A DNA stretch of 64,000 nucleotides, from the NCBI RefSeq assembly GCF_000519185.1, contig NZ_JAFA01000006.1, forward strand, positions 292,454-356,453. The letters are read 5' to 3'. This DNA comes from Paraburkholderia nodosa DSM 21604. GTDB lineage: Bacteria; Pseudomonadota; Gammaproteobacteria; Burkholderiales; Burkholderiaceae. Of the stretch, positions 35,443 to 43,497 are shown one piece after another (positions within the stretch are counted from its first letter, which is position 1; every line of letters starts with the position of its first letter). Made by a program: the position numbers and the translations under genes. The notes under the pieces are model-generated. The model was not told the origin of the DNA. It was given only the letters and a program-made list of their open reading frames with translations, and ran no database searches.

Positions 35443-36795
35443 TCAGGCGCGTTGGAGTTCCGCGCCAATCGCCTCCCCACGCACGCCCGGCCGTTCGAGC
35501 CCGAGATGCGAGCGCAAGGTGTTGCCTTCGTATTCGGTTCGAAAGAGCCCACGCCGTTGCAGGATCGGCACCACGCCGTTCACGAACGCCTCCAGCCCGT
35601 CCGGCAGCGCGTCGGGCATGAGGTTGAAGCCGTCGGCGGCCTCGCCCTCGAACCAGTGCTCGATATCGTCGGCGATCTGCTCAGGTGTACCGACGATCAC
35701 GCGATGCCCGCCGCCTCCCGCGAGCGCGCGGATCAACTCGCGCACCGTATGGCCGCCTCGCCGCGCCTCGGCGATCGTGGCCTGAAAGAACGTGTGATTG
35801 CCGTTGCCGCCGTTGGGTAGCGCGAGGTCCTCCGGCAGGCGCGCATCGAGGTCGAGCTGATCGGGCGACAGGCCCAGCGTGCCGGCCAGGCGCGTGAGGC
35901 TGTAGCGCCACGGAATCTGCTCGACGAGTTCGTCGCGCCGCCGCAGCGCCTCGGCCTCGGTCGCGCCGATAATGGTCGTGAGGCCCGCGAGCACCTGCAC
36001 GCCCTGCGTGCGCCCGTATGCCGAAGCGCGCGCATTGAGGTCGCGCCGGTACGCCACCGATTCCTCGAACGATTGCGAAGCGGAAAACACGGCCTCGGCG
36101 TGTCGCGCCGCGAGATCGCGGCCATCCCCCGATCCGCCCGCCTGCACGAGCACAGGATGACCTTGTGGCGCACGGGGAAGATTCAGCGGCCCCTGCACCC
36201 TGAAAAAGCGTCCTTCATGCGCGACCGGCCGCACCTTCGTCGCGTCGATGAAACGGCCGTTCGCCTTGTCGCCGATGAAGGCGTCGTCGTCCCAGCTGTC
36301 CCAGAGGGCCTTGACGAGTTCCGTGAACTCCGCAGCCCGCGCATAGCGCTGCGCGTGATCGGGCACCGTGTCGTGGCCGAAGTTGCGCGCCGACGGCAAA
36401 TCGGCTGTCGTCACGACATTCCAGCCCGCACGGCCGCGACTGACATGATCGAGCGTGGCGAAGCGGCGCGCGATGTTGTAGGGCTCGTTGTAGCTCGTCG
36501 AAGCCGTGCCGATCACGCCGATATGCGTGGTCGCCGCCGCAATGCTGGCCAGCAGCACCGTGGGCTCGAGCGCCGTGATCGGACGGAAGTCGATCTGGTC
36601 GATGATCGCCGCGTTGTCGGCGAGAAAGACCGCGTCGAACTTCGCGCGTTCGGCCAGTTGCGCAACCCGCACATAGTGCGCGACGTCCACGAACGCGCGC
36701 GGATCGGCATCGGCAAGACGCCACGCCGATGGCACGAAGCCCGAATGCAGGATATTGACGTTCAAATGCAGGCGGCGCGACGTAGTTCGGCTCAT
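35443..36795 (-). CDS. FMN-dependent monooxygenase, NtaA/SnaA/DszA family (DszA-like)
   Basis: This 450-residue protein has the DszA/NtaA length and motifs: LHLNVNI at the start, ALEPTVLLASIAAATTHIG, ATLDHVSRGRAGWNVVT, ARNFGHD, PQGHPVLVQAGGSGDGR, and a C-terminus FRTEYEGNTLRSHLGLERP that closely follows DszA as I recall it. DszA opens dibenzothiophene sulfone to a sulfinate using FMNH2. The family also includes nitrilotriacetate and pristinamycin enzymes, so the substrate is inferred from neighbours. It follows the DszC-like gene by 28 bases in one transcript. Confidence 0.88.
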   Translation of the reverse strand: MSRTTSRRLHLNVNILHSGFVPSAWRLADADPRAFVDVAHYVRVAQLAERAKFDAVFLADNAAIIDQIDFRPITALEPTVLLASIAAATTHIGVIGTASTSYNEPYNIARRFATLDHVSRGRAGWNVVTTADLPSARNFGHDTVPDHAQRYARAAEFTELVKALWDSWDDDAFIGDKANGRFIDATKVRPVAHEGRFFRVQGPLNLPRAPQGHPVLVQAGGSGDGRDLAARHAEAVFSASQSFEESVAYRRDLNARASAYGRTQGVQVLAGLTTIIGATEAEALRRRDELVEQIPWRYSLTRLAGTLGLSPDQLDLDARLPEDLALPNGGNGNHTFFQATIAEARRGGHTVRELIRALAGGGGHRVIVGTPEQIADDIEHWFEGEAADGFNLMPDALPDGLEAFVNGVVPILQRRGLFRTEYEGNTLRSHLGLERPGVRGEAIGAELQRA

Positions 36796-36823
36796 TTTCT
36801 GGACTCTCCCTGGATCATGGGTT

Positions 36824-38059
36824 TCAAAATACGCGGCCTTCGGTGAGGTGCGTCGTCACGCCGTTCAAGGCATAGTCGCCCACCACACGCGCTTTGTGCA
36901 GCAGCGGGTTGTGACTGAAGATCGTGCGCAGGTTGCGCCAGTGCCGGTCGAAATTGTGCGCACGCGAAGTGGCCGACGCGCCGCCGGCTTCGAACAGGCG
37001 CTCGCCGGCTTCGAGCGCCAGCTTGCTCACCACGAGTTGCGTGCGCGCCGTCGCCAGCGCGCCTTCCAGCACGAGCTGATCTGCGTCCCGCGCACCCGCG
37101 CGGATCGCCTGCGCCGATCGATCGAGCGTGCGGGCGTTCTCGCGCACCAGCGCGTCGATCGCATGACTGTGCGCGGAGAGCGTGCCGACGACCTGCTGAA
37201 TGAAGGCGTCCTCGCGCGCGGAGGGCGCCGTGCTGTGCAGTACGGGGCGACCGTGCTCCAGCACGTAACGCCTGGCATCCGCGACCACGTTGCGAACGAT
37301 GCCCGCGGCCACCGCCACGAGGTGGAGCTGCCGCAGCGCGCCGCCATGACGGCCGGCGAGCGTGGCAAGGCCGCGTTCGGTGATCTCGTCCGCGCGCACC
37401 AGCAGATTCTCGAACACGAGACTGCCGCTCGCCGTCATGCGCTGGCCCATGCCGTCCCAGTCGTCGAGCACCGTGAGCCCTTCGCGCCGCACCGGCACGA
37501 TCGCCACCACGGGCTGGCCCTCGTCGTTCAGCACGCTCAGGCGTGCGTAGTCGGAAAAGGCCGTGCCGGTCGAATAGTATTTGCGGCCGTCGAGCCGGTA
37601 ATGCTCGCCGTCGCGCCTGAGCGCCGTGGTGTATTCGCCCGGACGCGACGTACCCAGCTCGGTCGAGGCGCCCCCGAAAATGGCGCCGTCGATCACGCGC
37701 TGGATCTGCAAATCGTTGAACGGCGTGCGAGCCGACAGCAGCAGCGCTTCGGTCTGGTCGTAATGAATCCGCAGCGCGTGCGCGAGATTGCTGTCGGCCG
37801 CGGCCAGCGTCGCGATCACATCGAATTCGTCCACGAGCGAGCCGCCCAGGCCGCCCCACTCCACCGGCAGCCTGAGGCGTCCCAGCCCTGAGCGCCGGAA
37901 CGCGTCGAAGCCCTCGAAAGGCAATTCGCGGCGCCCTTCGCGCGCAGCCGCGTCGTTGCCGATTTCATTCGCAAGCGCGGGCAAGTCGGCGAGCGCCTCC
38001 TGCAACGACAAACTGGCCGCGCGAGCGCGCACTGGAAGTTGAGTGGGAAGAGCAGACAT
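36824..38059 (-). CDS. Acyl-CoA-dehydrogenase-fold monooxygenase, DszC/SfnB-like
   Basis: This 411-residue protein has the flavin-dependent DszC-like form of the acyl-CoA dehydrogenase fold. His99 (RIHYDQTEA) aligns with DszC His92. The C-terminal FDRHWRNLRTIFSHNP (His383) aligns with the DszC FDRFWRNVRTHSLHDP region, matching His391, while the DszC His388 position is Ile. DszC oxidises the sulfur of dibenzothiophene to sulfoxide and sulfone with FMNH2. The ATG at 38059 has AGGAAA upstream. It leads a two-gene operon with the DszA-like gene and is divergent from the DszB-like gene. Confidence 0.86.
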   Translation of the reverse strand: MSALPTQLPVRARAASLSLQEALADLPALANEIGNDAAAREGRRELPFEGFDAFRRSGLGRLRLPVEWGGLGGSLVDEFDVIATLAAADSNLAHALRIHYDQTEALLLSARTPFNDLQIQRVIDGAIFGGASTELGTSRPGEYTTALRRDGEHYRLDGRKYYSTGTAFSDYARLSVLNDEGQPVVAIVPVRREGLTVLDDWDGMGQRMTASGSLVFENLLVRADEITERGLATLAGRHGGALRQLHLVAVAAGIVRNVVADARRYVLEHGRPVLHSTAPSAREDAFIQQVVGTLSAHSHAIDALVRENARTLDRSAQAIRAGARDADQLVLEGALATARTQLVVSKLALEAGERLFEAGGASATSRAHNFDRHWRNLRTIFSHNPLLHKARVVGDYALNGVTTHLTEGRVF

Positions 38060-38383
38060 GGAGTTTTCCTTTTTGTCAGGCCCGCGAATGGATTGGATTC
38101 CCGGGCGGCCACAAGGCGTTTTGCCAGAAGGAAAAGTATAGGGAGCACATTGCGCGCGACTAACCACCGAATTCGCATTTTGTTATTCGCCTGTCTGCAT
38201 TGGCCCGCAGTCCATGCAGTCGGGCAGCACGAGGTTGCGGCCAAAGCAAATCACCTCCGCGCGCGGACCTATTTCACGATTCGTTCTTTGACCTGGCCGC
38301 AGGCGCTTGCCGATAATCGATTGCTCCATGCCGCCCGCGCAGAGGTTCTGCGCGATGCGCCTGTTCGCGACCGAGGAATCTTC
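38060..38383. promoter_or_regulatory. 324-base divergent region between DszC-like and DszB-like genes
   Basis: No gene is convincing here. It must carry the promoters of both transcripts and contains the 12-mer TTTGTTATTCGC at 38179-38190. A stretch at about 38155-38190 is AT-rich. No sigma-54 -24/-12 pair was seen by eye. Confidence 0.5.
38179..38190. promoter_or_regulatory. TTTGTTATTCGC motif, copy 2
   Basis: It is identical to the motif at 34113-34124 and in the same orientation. Both copies lie in divergent intergenic regions of the sulfur island, with a T-rich flank on the left. Shared control by one regulator is inferred. Confidence 0.4.
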
Positions 38384-39448
38384 ATGACGCTGCTCTGGTA
38401 CACCCGTTGCCCTGCGCCGACGCCATTTGGCATCGCCGCGCAGCAAGGATTGCTGCAGGAGGAATTCGCCGCCGACGGCATCGAAGTCAAGGCATTGCAG
38501 GACGCCGACGACCCGGCCATCCGCCGCTCGCATTTCACGCATACGCAGCCGTGGTCGTTTCGTCAGGGCGGCAACATTCCGGCGCTATGGGCGCGGGCGC
38601 AAGGCAGCGACACGCGGCTCATCGGCGTGAGCTGGGTCGATGAGTTTCAGGCGCTCATCACGCTCGACCCGCACCTCACGCCCACGCGCGCCTCGCTCGC
38701 GGGGCGTCGATTCGGATTGCCGATCAATACCGCCGGCGAAGTGGTCGATTTTCACCGCGCCACCGCGCTGCGTGGCTTGCATACGCTGCTTGAGGCCATC
38801 GGCGTTTCGCCAGCCGACGTCGAGAGCGTGGATCTGCCGCACGAACCCCGTGGCCTCGCCCACGCAAAGCCCGACGAATCCGCAGCGCTCGCCGAGTGGC
38901 TCGATGCACAGCGCGCCCACGAATTCTCGCGCGAGGCCGCGGCCCTGCTGCGCGGCGAAGCCGACGTGGTGTTCGTCAAGGGCGCGACGGGCCTCGACAT
39001 CGCCAACGTGCTCGGCGCGTGCGTGCTGGTCGACATCAGCGCGCATCCCGACCGGCGGGCGCACGCGAACAACGGTACGCCGCGCCCGCTCACGGTCGAT
39101 GCGCAACTCCTGCGCGAGCGTCCCGACCTCGTCGAACGCGTGCTCGCGCGCACGCTCGACGTGGCCGCGTGGGCCGGCGCGCATCCCGGCGAAATCACGC
39201 GCTATGTCGCCCGCGAAGTGCGCAGCGCCGAGCACTGGGTCACACGCGCGTATGGCGCCGGCCTGCACAGGCAACTCGCGATCGGACTCGATGCCGGGGC
39301 ACTCGACGCGCTCGCGCACTTCAAGCGCTTTCTCTTCGAGCACGGCTTTATCGCGGCGGATTTCGACTTCGCACACTGGGTCGATCCGGCGCCGCTCGAG
39401 GCGGCGCTGGCGCGGCGCGCGCAGCGCGCCGGCGTGCTCGCAGGTTAA
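38384..39448 (+). CDS. DszB-like sulfinate desulfinase (cytoplasmic NrtA/SsuA-fold protein)
   Basis: This 354-residue protein would usually be called an ABC substrate-binding protein, but it has no signal peptide. The start MTLLWYTRCPAPTPFG has GAGGAA about eight bases upstream. Cys9, His50 and Arg60 fall in YTRCPAP and HFTHTQPWSFRQGGNIP. The DszB catalytic residues Cys27, His60 and Arg70 sit in YSNCPVP and HFTYDQPAYTRFGGEIP, with the same ten-residue His-Arg spacing. DszB (365 residues) hydrolyses hydroxybiphenyl sulfinate to release sulfite. It is divergent from DszC-like and DszA-like genes and is followed by a second binding-protein gene. The natural sulfinate is unknown. Confidence 0.82.
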   Translation: MTLLWYTRCPAPTPFGIAAQQGLLQEEFAADGIEVKALQDADDPAIRRSHFTHTQPWSFRQGGNIPALWARAQGSDTRLIGVSWVDEFQALITLDPHLTPTRASLAGRRFGLPINTAGEVVDFHRATALRGLHTLLEAIGVSPADVESVDLPHEPRGLAHAKPDESAALAEWLDAQRAHEFSREAAALLRGEADVVFVKGATGLDIANVLGACVLVDISAHPDRRAHANNGTPRPLTVDAQLLRERPDLVERVLARTLDVAAWAGAHPGEITRYVAREVRSAEHWVTRAYGAGLHRQLAIGLDAGALDALAHFKRFLFEHGFIAADFDFAHWVDPAPLEAALARRAQRAGVLAG

Positions 39449-39504
39449 TCCAAGGGGCGCTGCCTGCCAGCGCGCATTTTCTCCAATCGCCTGTTGCCGA
39501 ACCG

Positions 39505-41100
39505 ATGATTGCTCTCCTCCTGCGCACGGCGCCACGCCGTGCCGTTCTGATGCTCCTCGTCATGGCGAGCGTGGCCGCACACGTTGCCGCGCACGCCCAA
39601 ACGCGCGGCGGCACGCTCAATTTCGTGGTGACGCCGGAACCGACGGCGCTCGTGGATGTCGCCACGACGGCCGTGAATGTCCTCAAGGTCAGCCCGAAAG
39701 TGATTGAAGGTTTGCTCGACTACGACTTTGATCTGAAGCCCAAGCCGCTGCTCGCCACCGCATGGGAGATCGAGGATGGCGGCCGCCGCTACGTGTTTCA
39801 TCTGCGGCACGGCGTGAAATGGCACGACGGTGCGCCGTTGACTTCGGCCGACGTTGCATGGTCGATCGAAACCTTGCGCCGGGTGCATCCGCGAGCGCGC
39901 ACCACCTTCGCGAACGTCGCCGCGATCGCCACGCCGGACCCCTATACGGTCGTGCTGACGCTCAGCGAGCCCACGCCATGGCTGATACGTGCGTTCTCGG
40001 CTTCGGAAACGCCGATCCTGCCGAAGCACCTCTACGAGGGCAAGGACGTGCTCGCCAATCCGGCCAACAATGCGCCCATCGGCACCGGCCCGTTTCGCTT
40101 CGTCAAGTGGGTGCGCGGCAGCTACATCGAATATGCGCGCAACGACGACTACTGGAACGCCGGCAAGCCGTATCTGGATCGCATCATCGTGAAGATCATC
40201 GCCGATCCCGCCGCGCGCGCCGTGGCGTTCGAGGACAGCTCGGTCGATCTCGGCGGCGATACGCCCGTGCGGCTCGCCGACCTCGACCGCCTCAAGGCCA
40301 ATCCGAAGCTCGGTATCGACACGCGCGGCTACGAGTTTCAGGCGGGCGTGGCGCGGATCGAGTTCAATCTCGACAATCCGGTGCTCAAGACGTTGAAGGT
40401 GCGACAGGCGATTGCCTCGGCGATCGATCGCGAAGTCATCCGCAGGGTGATCTACTACGGCTACGCGACGCCTACCGCGAGCCCGCTGATGCCGTCGAAC
40501 CCCTACTACGACGCGGCGCCCGCGCCCTACCCGTTCGACGTGGCGCGCGCGAATCGTCTGCTCGACGAGGCCGGTTATCCGCGCAAGGCGGACGGCACGC
40601 GCTTCGCGCTCACGCTCGACCCGCTGCCCATTGGCGACCTGCCGGCGCGCACGGGCGAGTACATCAAGTCGGCGCTCGCCCGCGTGGGCATCGCCGTGAC
40701 GATCCGCAACCAGGATCTGGCGGCCTATTTGAAACGCGTTTATACCGACCGGCAATTCGACTTCACCGTGAATGGCATGAGCAATCTGTTCGATCCGGTG
40801 GTGGGTGTGGCGCGTTTGTATACGACCGACAACTTCCGCCCCGGCGTGCCCTTCACCAACGGCTCGCATTACGGCAACCCGCAAATCGACGGCCTGTTTG
40901 CGCAAGCCGCGCGCGAGAGCGATGAAACGAAACGCAAGCAGCAGTTCGCGCAGATCCAGCGCATTCTGGAGCACGATCTACCGGACCTGAATCTCGTGGC
41001 GCCGCAGTGGGTGACGCTGGCCTCGAAGCGCGTGCACGACCACTCCAATTCACCCGACGGCACGGCCGCGAGTTTCGCCGATGTCTGGCTGTCGCGCTGA
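39505..41100 (+). CDS. Peptide-type ABC substrate-binding protein with Sec signal
   Basis: This 531-residue SBP_bac_5-family protein has a Sec signal ending VAAHAQ. The mature part closely parallels the Tat-exported protein at 32303-33904: SPKVIEGLLDYDFDLKPKPLLATAW, NAPIGTGPFRFVKWVRGSYIEY, YWNAGKPYLDRI and the end RVHDHSNSPDGTAASFADVWLS. It has no permease of its own nearby, so it probably shares the ABC transporter encoded at 28575-32259. It lies 56 bases after the DszB-like gene and before an aldo/keto reductase. Confidence 0.9.
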   Translation: MIALLLRTAPRRAVLMLLVMASVAAHVAAHAQTRGGTLNFVVTPEPTALVDVATTAVNVLKVSPKVIEGLLDYDFDLKPKPLLATAWEIEDGGRRYVFHLRHGVKWHDGAPLTSADVAWSIETLRRVHPRARTTFANVAAIATPDPYTVVLTLSEPTPWLIRAFSASETPILPKHLYEGKDVLANPANNAPIGTGPFRFVKWVRGSYIEYARNDDYWNAGKPYLDRIIVKIIADPAARAVAFEDSSVDLGGDTPVRLADLDRLKANPKLGIDTRGYEFQAGVARIEFNLDNPVLKTLKVRQAIASAIDREVIRRVIYYGYATPTASPLMPSNPYYDAAPAPYPFDVARANRLLDEAGYPRKADGTRFALTLDPLPIGDLPARTGEYIKSALARVGIAVTIRNQDLAAYLKRVYTDRQFDFTVNGMSNLFDPVVGVARLYTTDNFRPGVPFTNGSHYGNPQIDGLFAQAARESDETKRKQQFAQIQRILEHDLPDLNLVAPQWVTLASKRVHDHSNSPDGTAASFADVWLSR

Positions 41101-41142
41101 GCGCGCTCACGTCGCACTGTTTGAATGAACCAGGGATACTAC

Positions 41143-42222
41143 ATGGACTACCGGCAACTGGGCCATAGCGGCCTGAAAATCTCCACGCTGACGCTTGGCA
41201 CGATGATGTTCGGCGGACCAACCGACGACGCCACGGCCGAACGCATCATCGGCGCCGCGCAGGAGCAAGGCGTGAATTCGATCGATACCGCCGACGTCTA
41301 CCACCAGGGCGCATCGGAGCGCGTGGTGGGCAGGCATATCGCCCGGCAACGCGATCGCTGGGTGCTCGCCACGAAGTTTGGCAACCCCATCGGCAACCCG
41401 TCCGGTTCCGCGCCCGGCAGCGGCAGCCGCGATATCAACGCGGCCGGCGCGTCGCGCAAGCATGTGATCCGCGCGGTCGAAGCGAGCCTCGCGCGGCTCA
41501 ATACCGATTATCTGGACCTCGTGTATCTGCATCGCGAAGATCACCAGACACCGGTCGAGGAAACCGTGCGGGCGCTGGGCGATCTGATCGCGGCCGGCAA
41601 GCTGCGACACTACGGGCTGTCGAATCATCGCGCCTGGCGCATTGCCGAGTTCAGCCGCGTGGCCGATTTGCTGGGCGTGCCGCGGCCCGTTGCGAGCCAG
41701 CCGCTCTACAACCTTGCCAACAGGCAGGTCGAGGCGGAGCAGTTGAGCGCCGCCTGGCACTATGGACTCGGCGTGATCTCATACAGCCCGCTCGCGCGCG
41801 GCGTGCTGACCGGCAAGTACGAGCCCGGTGCCCAGCCCGGCGCCGACACGCGCGCGGGACGGCAGGACCGCCGCTTGAGCGAGACCGAATGGCGCGCCGA
41901 AACGATCGAACTCGCGCGGCGCGTGGAGGCGCATGCACAGGCGCGCAACCTCACCGCCGCGCAGTTCGCGCTGGCGTGGGTGCTCAATAGCCGCTATATC
42001 ACATCGGCGATCGCGGGGCCGCGCACCGAAGCGCAATGGCGCGACTATCTGCCCGCGCTGCAGTATCGCCTCGATGAGGATGACGAAGCATTTGTCGACT
42101 CGCTCGTGGCAAGCGGACATCCTTCGACACCGGGATTCAACGACCCCGGTCACCCGTTCTTCGGACGCCTCGTGCGCCACGGCGCCGCGCAAGACCCGCG
42201 TGCGCCGGGCGGTGGACGCTGA
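41143..42222 (+). CDS. Aldo/keto reductase
   Basis: This 359-residue TIM-barrel protein shows the AKR tetrad: Asp and Tyr in SIDTADVYHQG, Lys in LATKFGNP and His in VYLHRED. NADPH-binding segments lie near the C-terminus (SAIAGPRTEAQWRDYL). CAGGGA precedes the ATG at 41143. It reduces carbonyl compounds in the cytoplasm. Its place between a binding protein and an acyl-CoA-dehydrogenase-type monooxygenase suggests that it handles an aldehyde or ketone released after carbon-sulfur cleavage; that is inferred. Confidence 0.9.
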   Translation: MDYRQLGHSGLKISTLTLGTMMFGGPTDDATAERIIGAAQEQGVNSIDTADVYHQGASERVVGRHIARQRDRWVLATKFGNPIGNPSGSAPGSGSRDINAAGASRKHVIRAVEASLARLNTDYLDLVYLHREDHQTPVEETVRALGDLIAAGKLRHYGLSNHRAWRIAEFSRVADLLGVPRPVASQPLYNLANRQVEAEQLSAAWHYGLGVISYSPLARGVLTGKYEPGAQPGADTRAGRQDRRLSETEWRAETIELARRVEAHAQARNLTAAQFALAWVLNSRYITSAIAGPRTEAQWRDYLPALQYRLDEDDEAFVDSLVASGHPSTPGFNDPGHPFFGRLVRHGAAQDPRAPGGGR

Positions 42223-42240
42223 TCGCCCAGGGAGAGCACC

Positions 42241-43437
42241 GTGAACGCATTCACTCCGGACGCCGCGCTCGCGCGCGACGAGGATCAGGCCACCGCGTTG
42301 CTCGAGCGCGCGGCGCGGCTCGGCCGCGCGTTTGCCACCGTGGCCGACGAGCATGACCGCAATGCCGCCCCGCCGCTCGATCAATTCCACGCGTTGCGCG
42401 AAGCGGGCCTGCTGCGCGCGAATATCGCCCGCAGCGACGGCGGCTTCGGCGCGGGGCTCGCATTGGCGCGCGCAATCGTGGCCGAAATCGCCTATGGCGA
42501 TCCGTCGGTCGCGCTCATTCTCTCGATGCACTACAGCCAGCACGCCATGATCGTGCACGACGCGCGCGAGAACACAGGCAACTGGCCCGCGGCGCTCGCG
42601 CAGCGCCTCACGCGGGCGAGCGTGGCAGGCCGCGCGCTCGTCAACGCGGCCCAGGTCGAGCCGGCGCTCGGTTCGCCCTCGCACGGCGGCCTGCCGGAAA
42701 CGCTCGCGCGCCGCGAAGGCGCCACGTGGCGCATCACGGGACACAAACTCTATGTGACGGGCGCGCCCTTGCTTACGTGGATCAACGTGCTCGCCCGCAC
42801 CGACGAACCGGAGCCGCGTCTCGGCCATTTTCTCGTGCCCCGCGAGGCGGCGGGCGTGCGCATCGTGGAGACCTGGGACCCGCTAGGCGTGCGGGCGAGT
42901 GCGAGCCACGATGTGGTGTTCACGGACGTGGCGATTTCCGTCGACGATGTGGTCGGCTTGAGGCCGGCCCATCTCGGCGTGCAGCGCGATCCGCACGCCA
43001 CGGCGTGGTACTTCAGCCTGGTCGGTACGGTCTACGACGGCGCGGCGCGTGCGGCGCGCGACTGGCTGCTCGCCTTCCTCACCGAGCGCAAGCCCGCCGC
43101 GTTAGGGGGTGCCGCGCTCGCCACCGTTCCCATCGTGCAGGAAAGCGTGGGGCGCATCGAGATGCTGCTGGCGAGCAACGACTGGCTGCTGCGCACCCAT
43201 GCCGAAGCGATCGACACAGGCACCGCGCCCGCCGAGCTGTCTGCCGTCGTCAAGCACAACGTGGTGGACAACGCCATTCAGGCCGTGGATATCGCGCTCG
43301 AACTCGCGGGCAACCACGGGATTGCGCGGCACAATCCGCTCGAGCGCCATCACCGCAATGTGCAGTGCGCACGCATTCACGCGCCCTCCAACAGCTTGTT
43401 GCGCGCCATGGCGGCGCGTCGCGCGCTGGGCTTGTGA
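42241..43437 (+). CDS. Acyl-CoA-dehydrogenase-family protein, SfnB/DszC-like (second copy)
   Basis: This 398-residue protein starts at GTG with GGGAGAG upstream. It has the acyl-CoA dehydrogenase fold: N-terminal helices, the central beta domain (GHKLYVTGAPLLTWINVLAR) and C-terminal helices. It keeps a His at the DszC His92 position (LSMHYSQHA) and a C-terminal RNVQCARIHAPSNS. These features group it with sulfur-acquisition monooxygenases such as SfnB rather than true dehydrogenases. It is only distantly similar to the copy at 36824-38059. It ends the plus-strand transcript begun by the DszB-like gene. Confidence 0.82.
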   Translation: MNAFTPDAALARDEDQATALLERAARLGRAFATVADEHDRNAAPPLDQFHALREAGLLRANIARSDGGFGAGLALARAIVAEIAYGDPSVALILSMHYSQHAMIVHDARENTGNWPAALAQRLTRASVAGRALVNAAQVEPALGSPSHGGLPETLARREGATWRITGHKLYVTGAPLLTWINVLARTDEPEPRLGHFLVPREAAGVRIVETWDPLGVRASASHDVVFTDVAISVDDVVGLRPAHLGVQRDPHATAWYFSLVGTVYDGAARAARDWLLAFLTERKPAALGGAALATVPIVQESVGRIEMLLASNDWLLRTHAEAIDTGTAPAELSAVVKHNVVDNAIQAVDIALELAGNHGIARHNPLERHHRNVQCARIHAPSNSLLRAMAARRALGL

Positions 43438-43447
43438 GTTGTGAGAA

Positions 43448-43479
43448 AGCCCCGGCGTGCGCGGGAAGCGGCCGGGGCT
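43448..43479. terminator. Hairpin between convergent genes
   Basis: AGCCCCGGC (43448-43456) and GCCGGGGCT (43471-43479) form a nine-base stem 10 bases after the preceding stop, with a short T-run on the minus strand (TTTCTCA). It probably terminates transcripts from both sides. Confidence 0.55.
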
Positions 43480-43497
43480 GATGAAAAAATCGTCGCG

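Noticed and set aside
38384..39448. Reading this gene as a sulfonate or nitrate ABC binding protein
   Set aside because: There is no export signal, and the DszB Cys, His and Arg motifs are all present with the right spacing.
36824..43437. Beta-oxidation roles for the two acyl-CoA-dehydrogenase-fold proteins
   Set aside because: Both keep DszC/SfnB-type histidines and sit among sulfur genes; no fatty-acid genes are near them.
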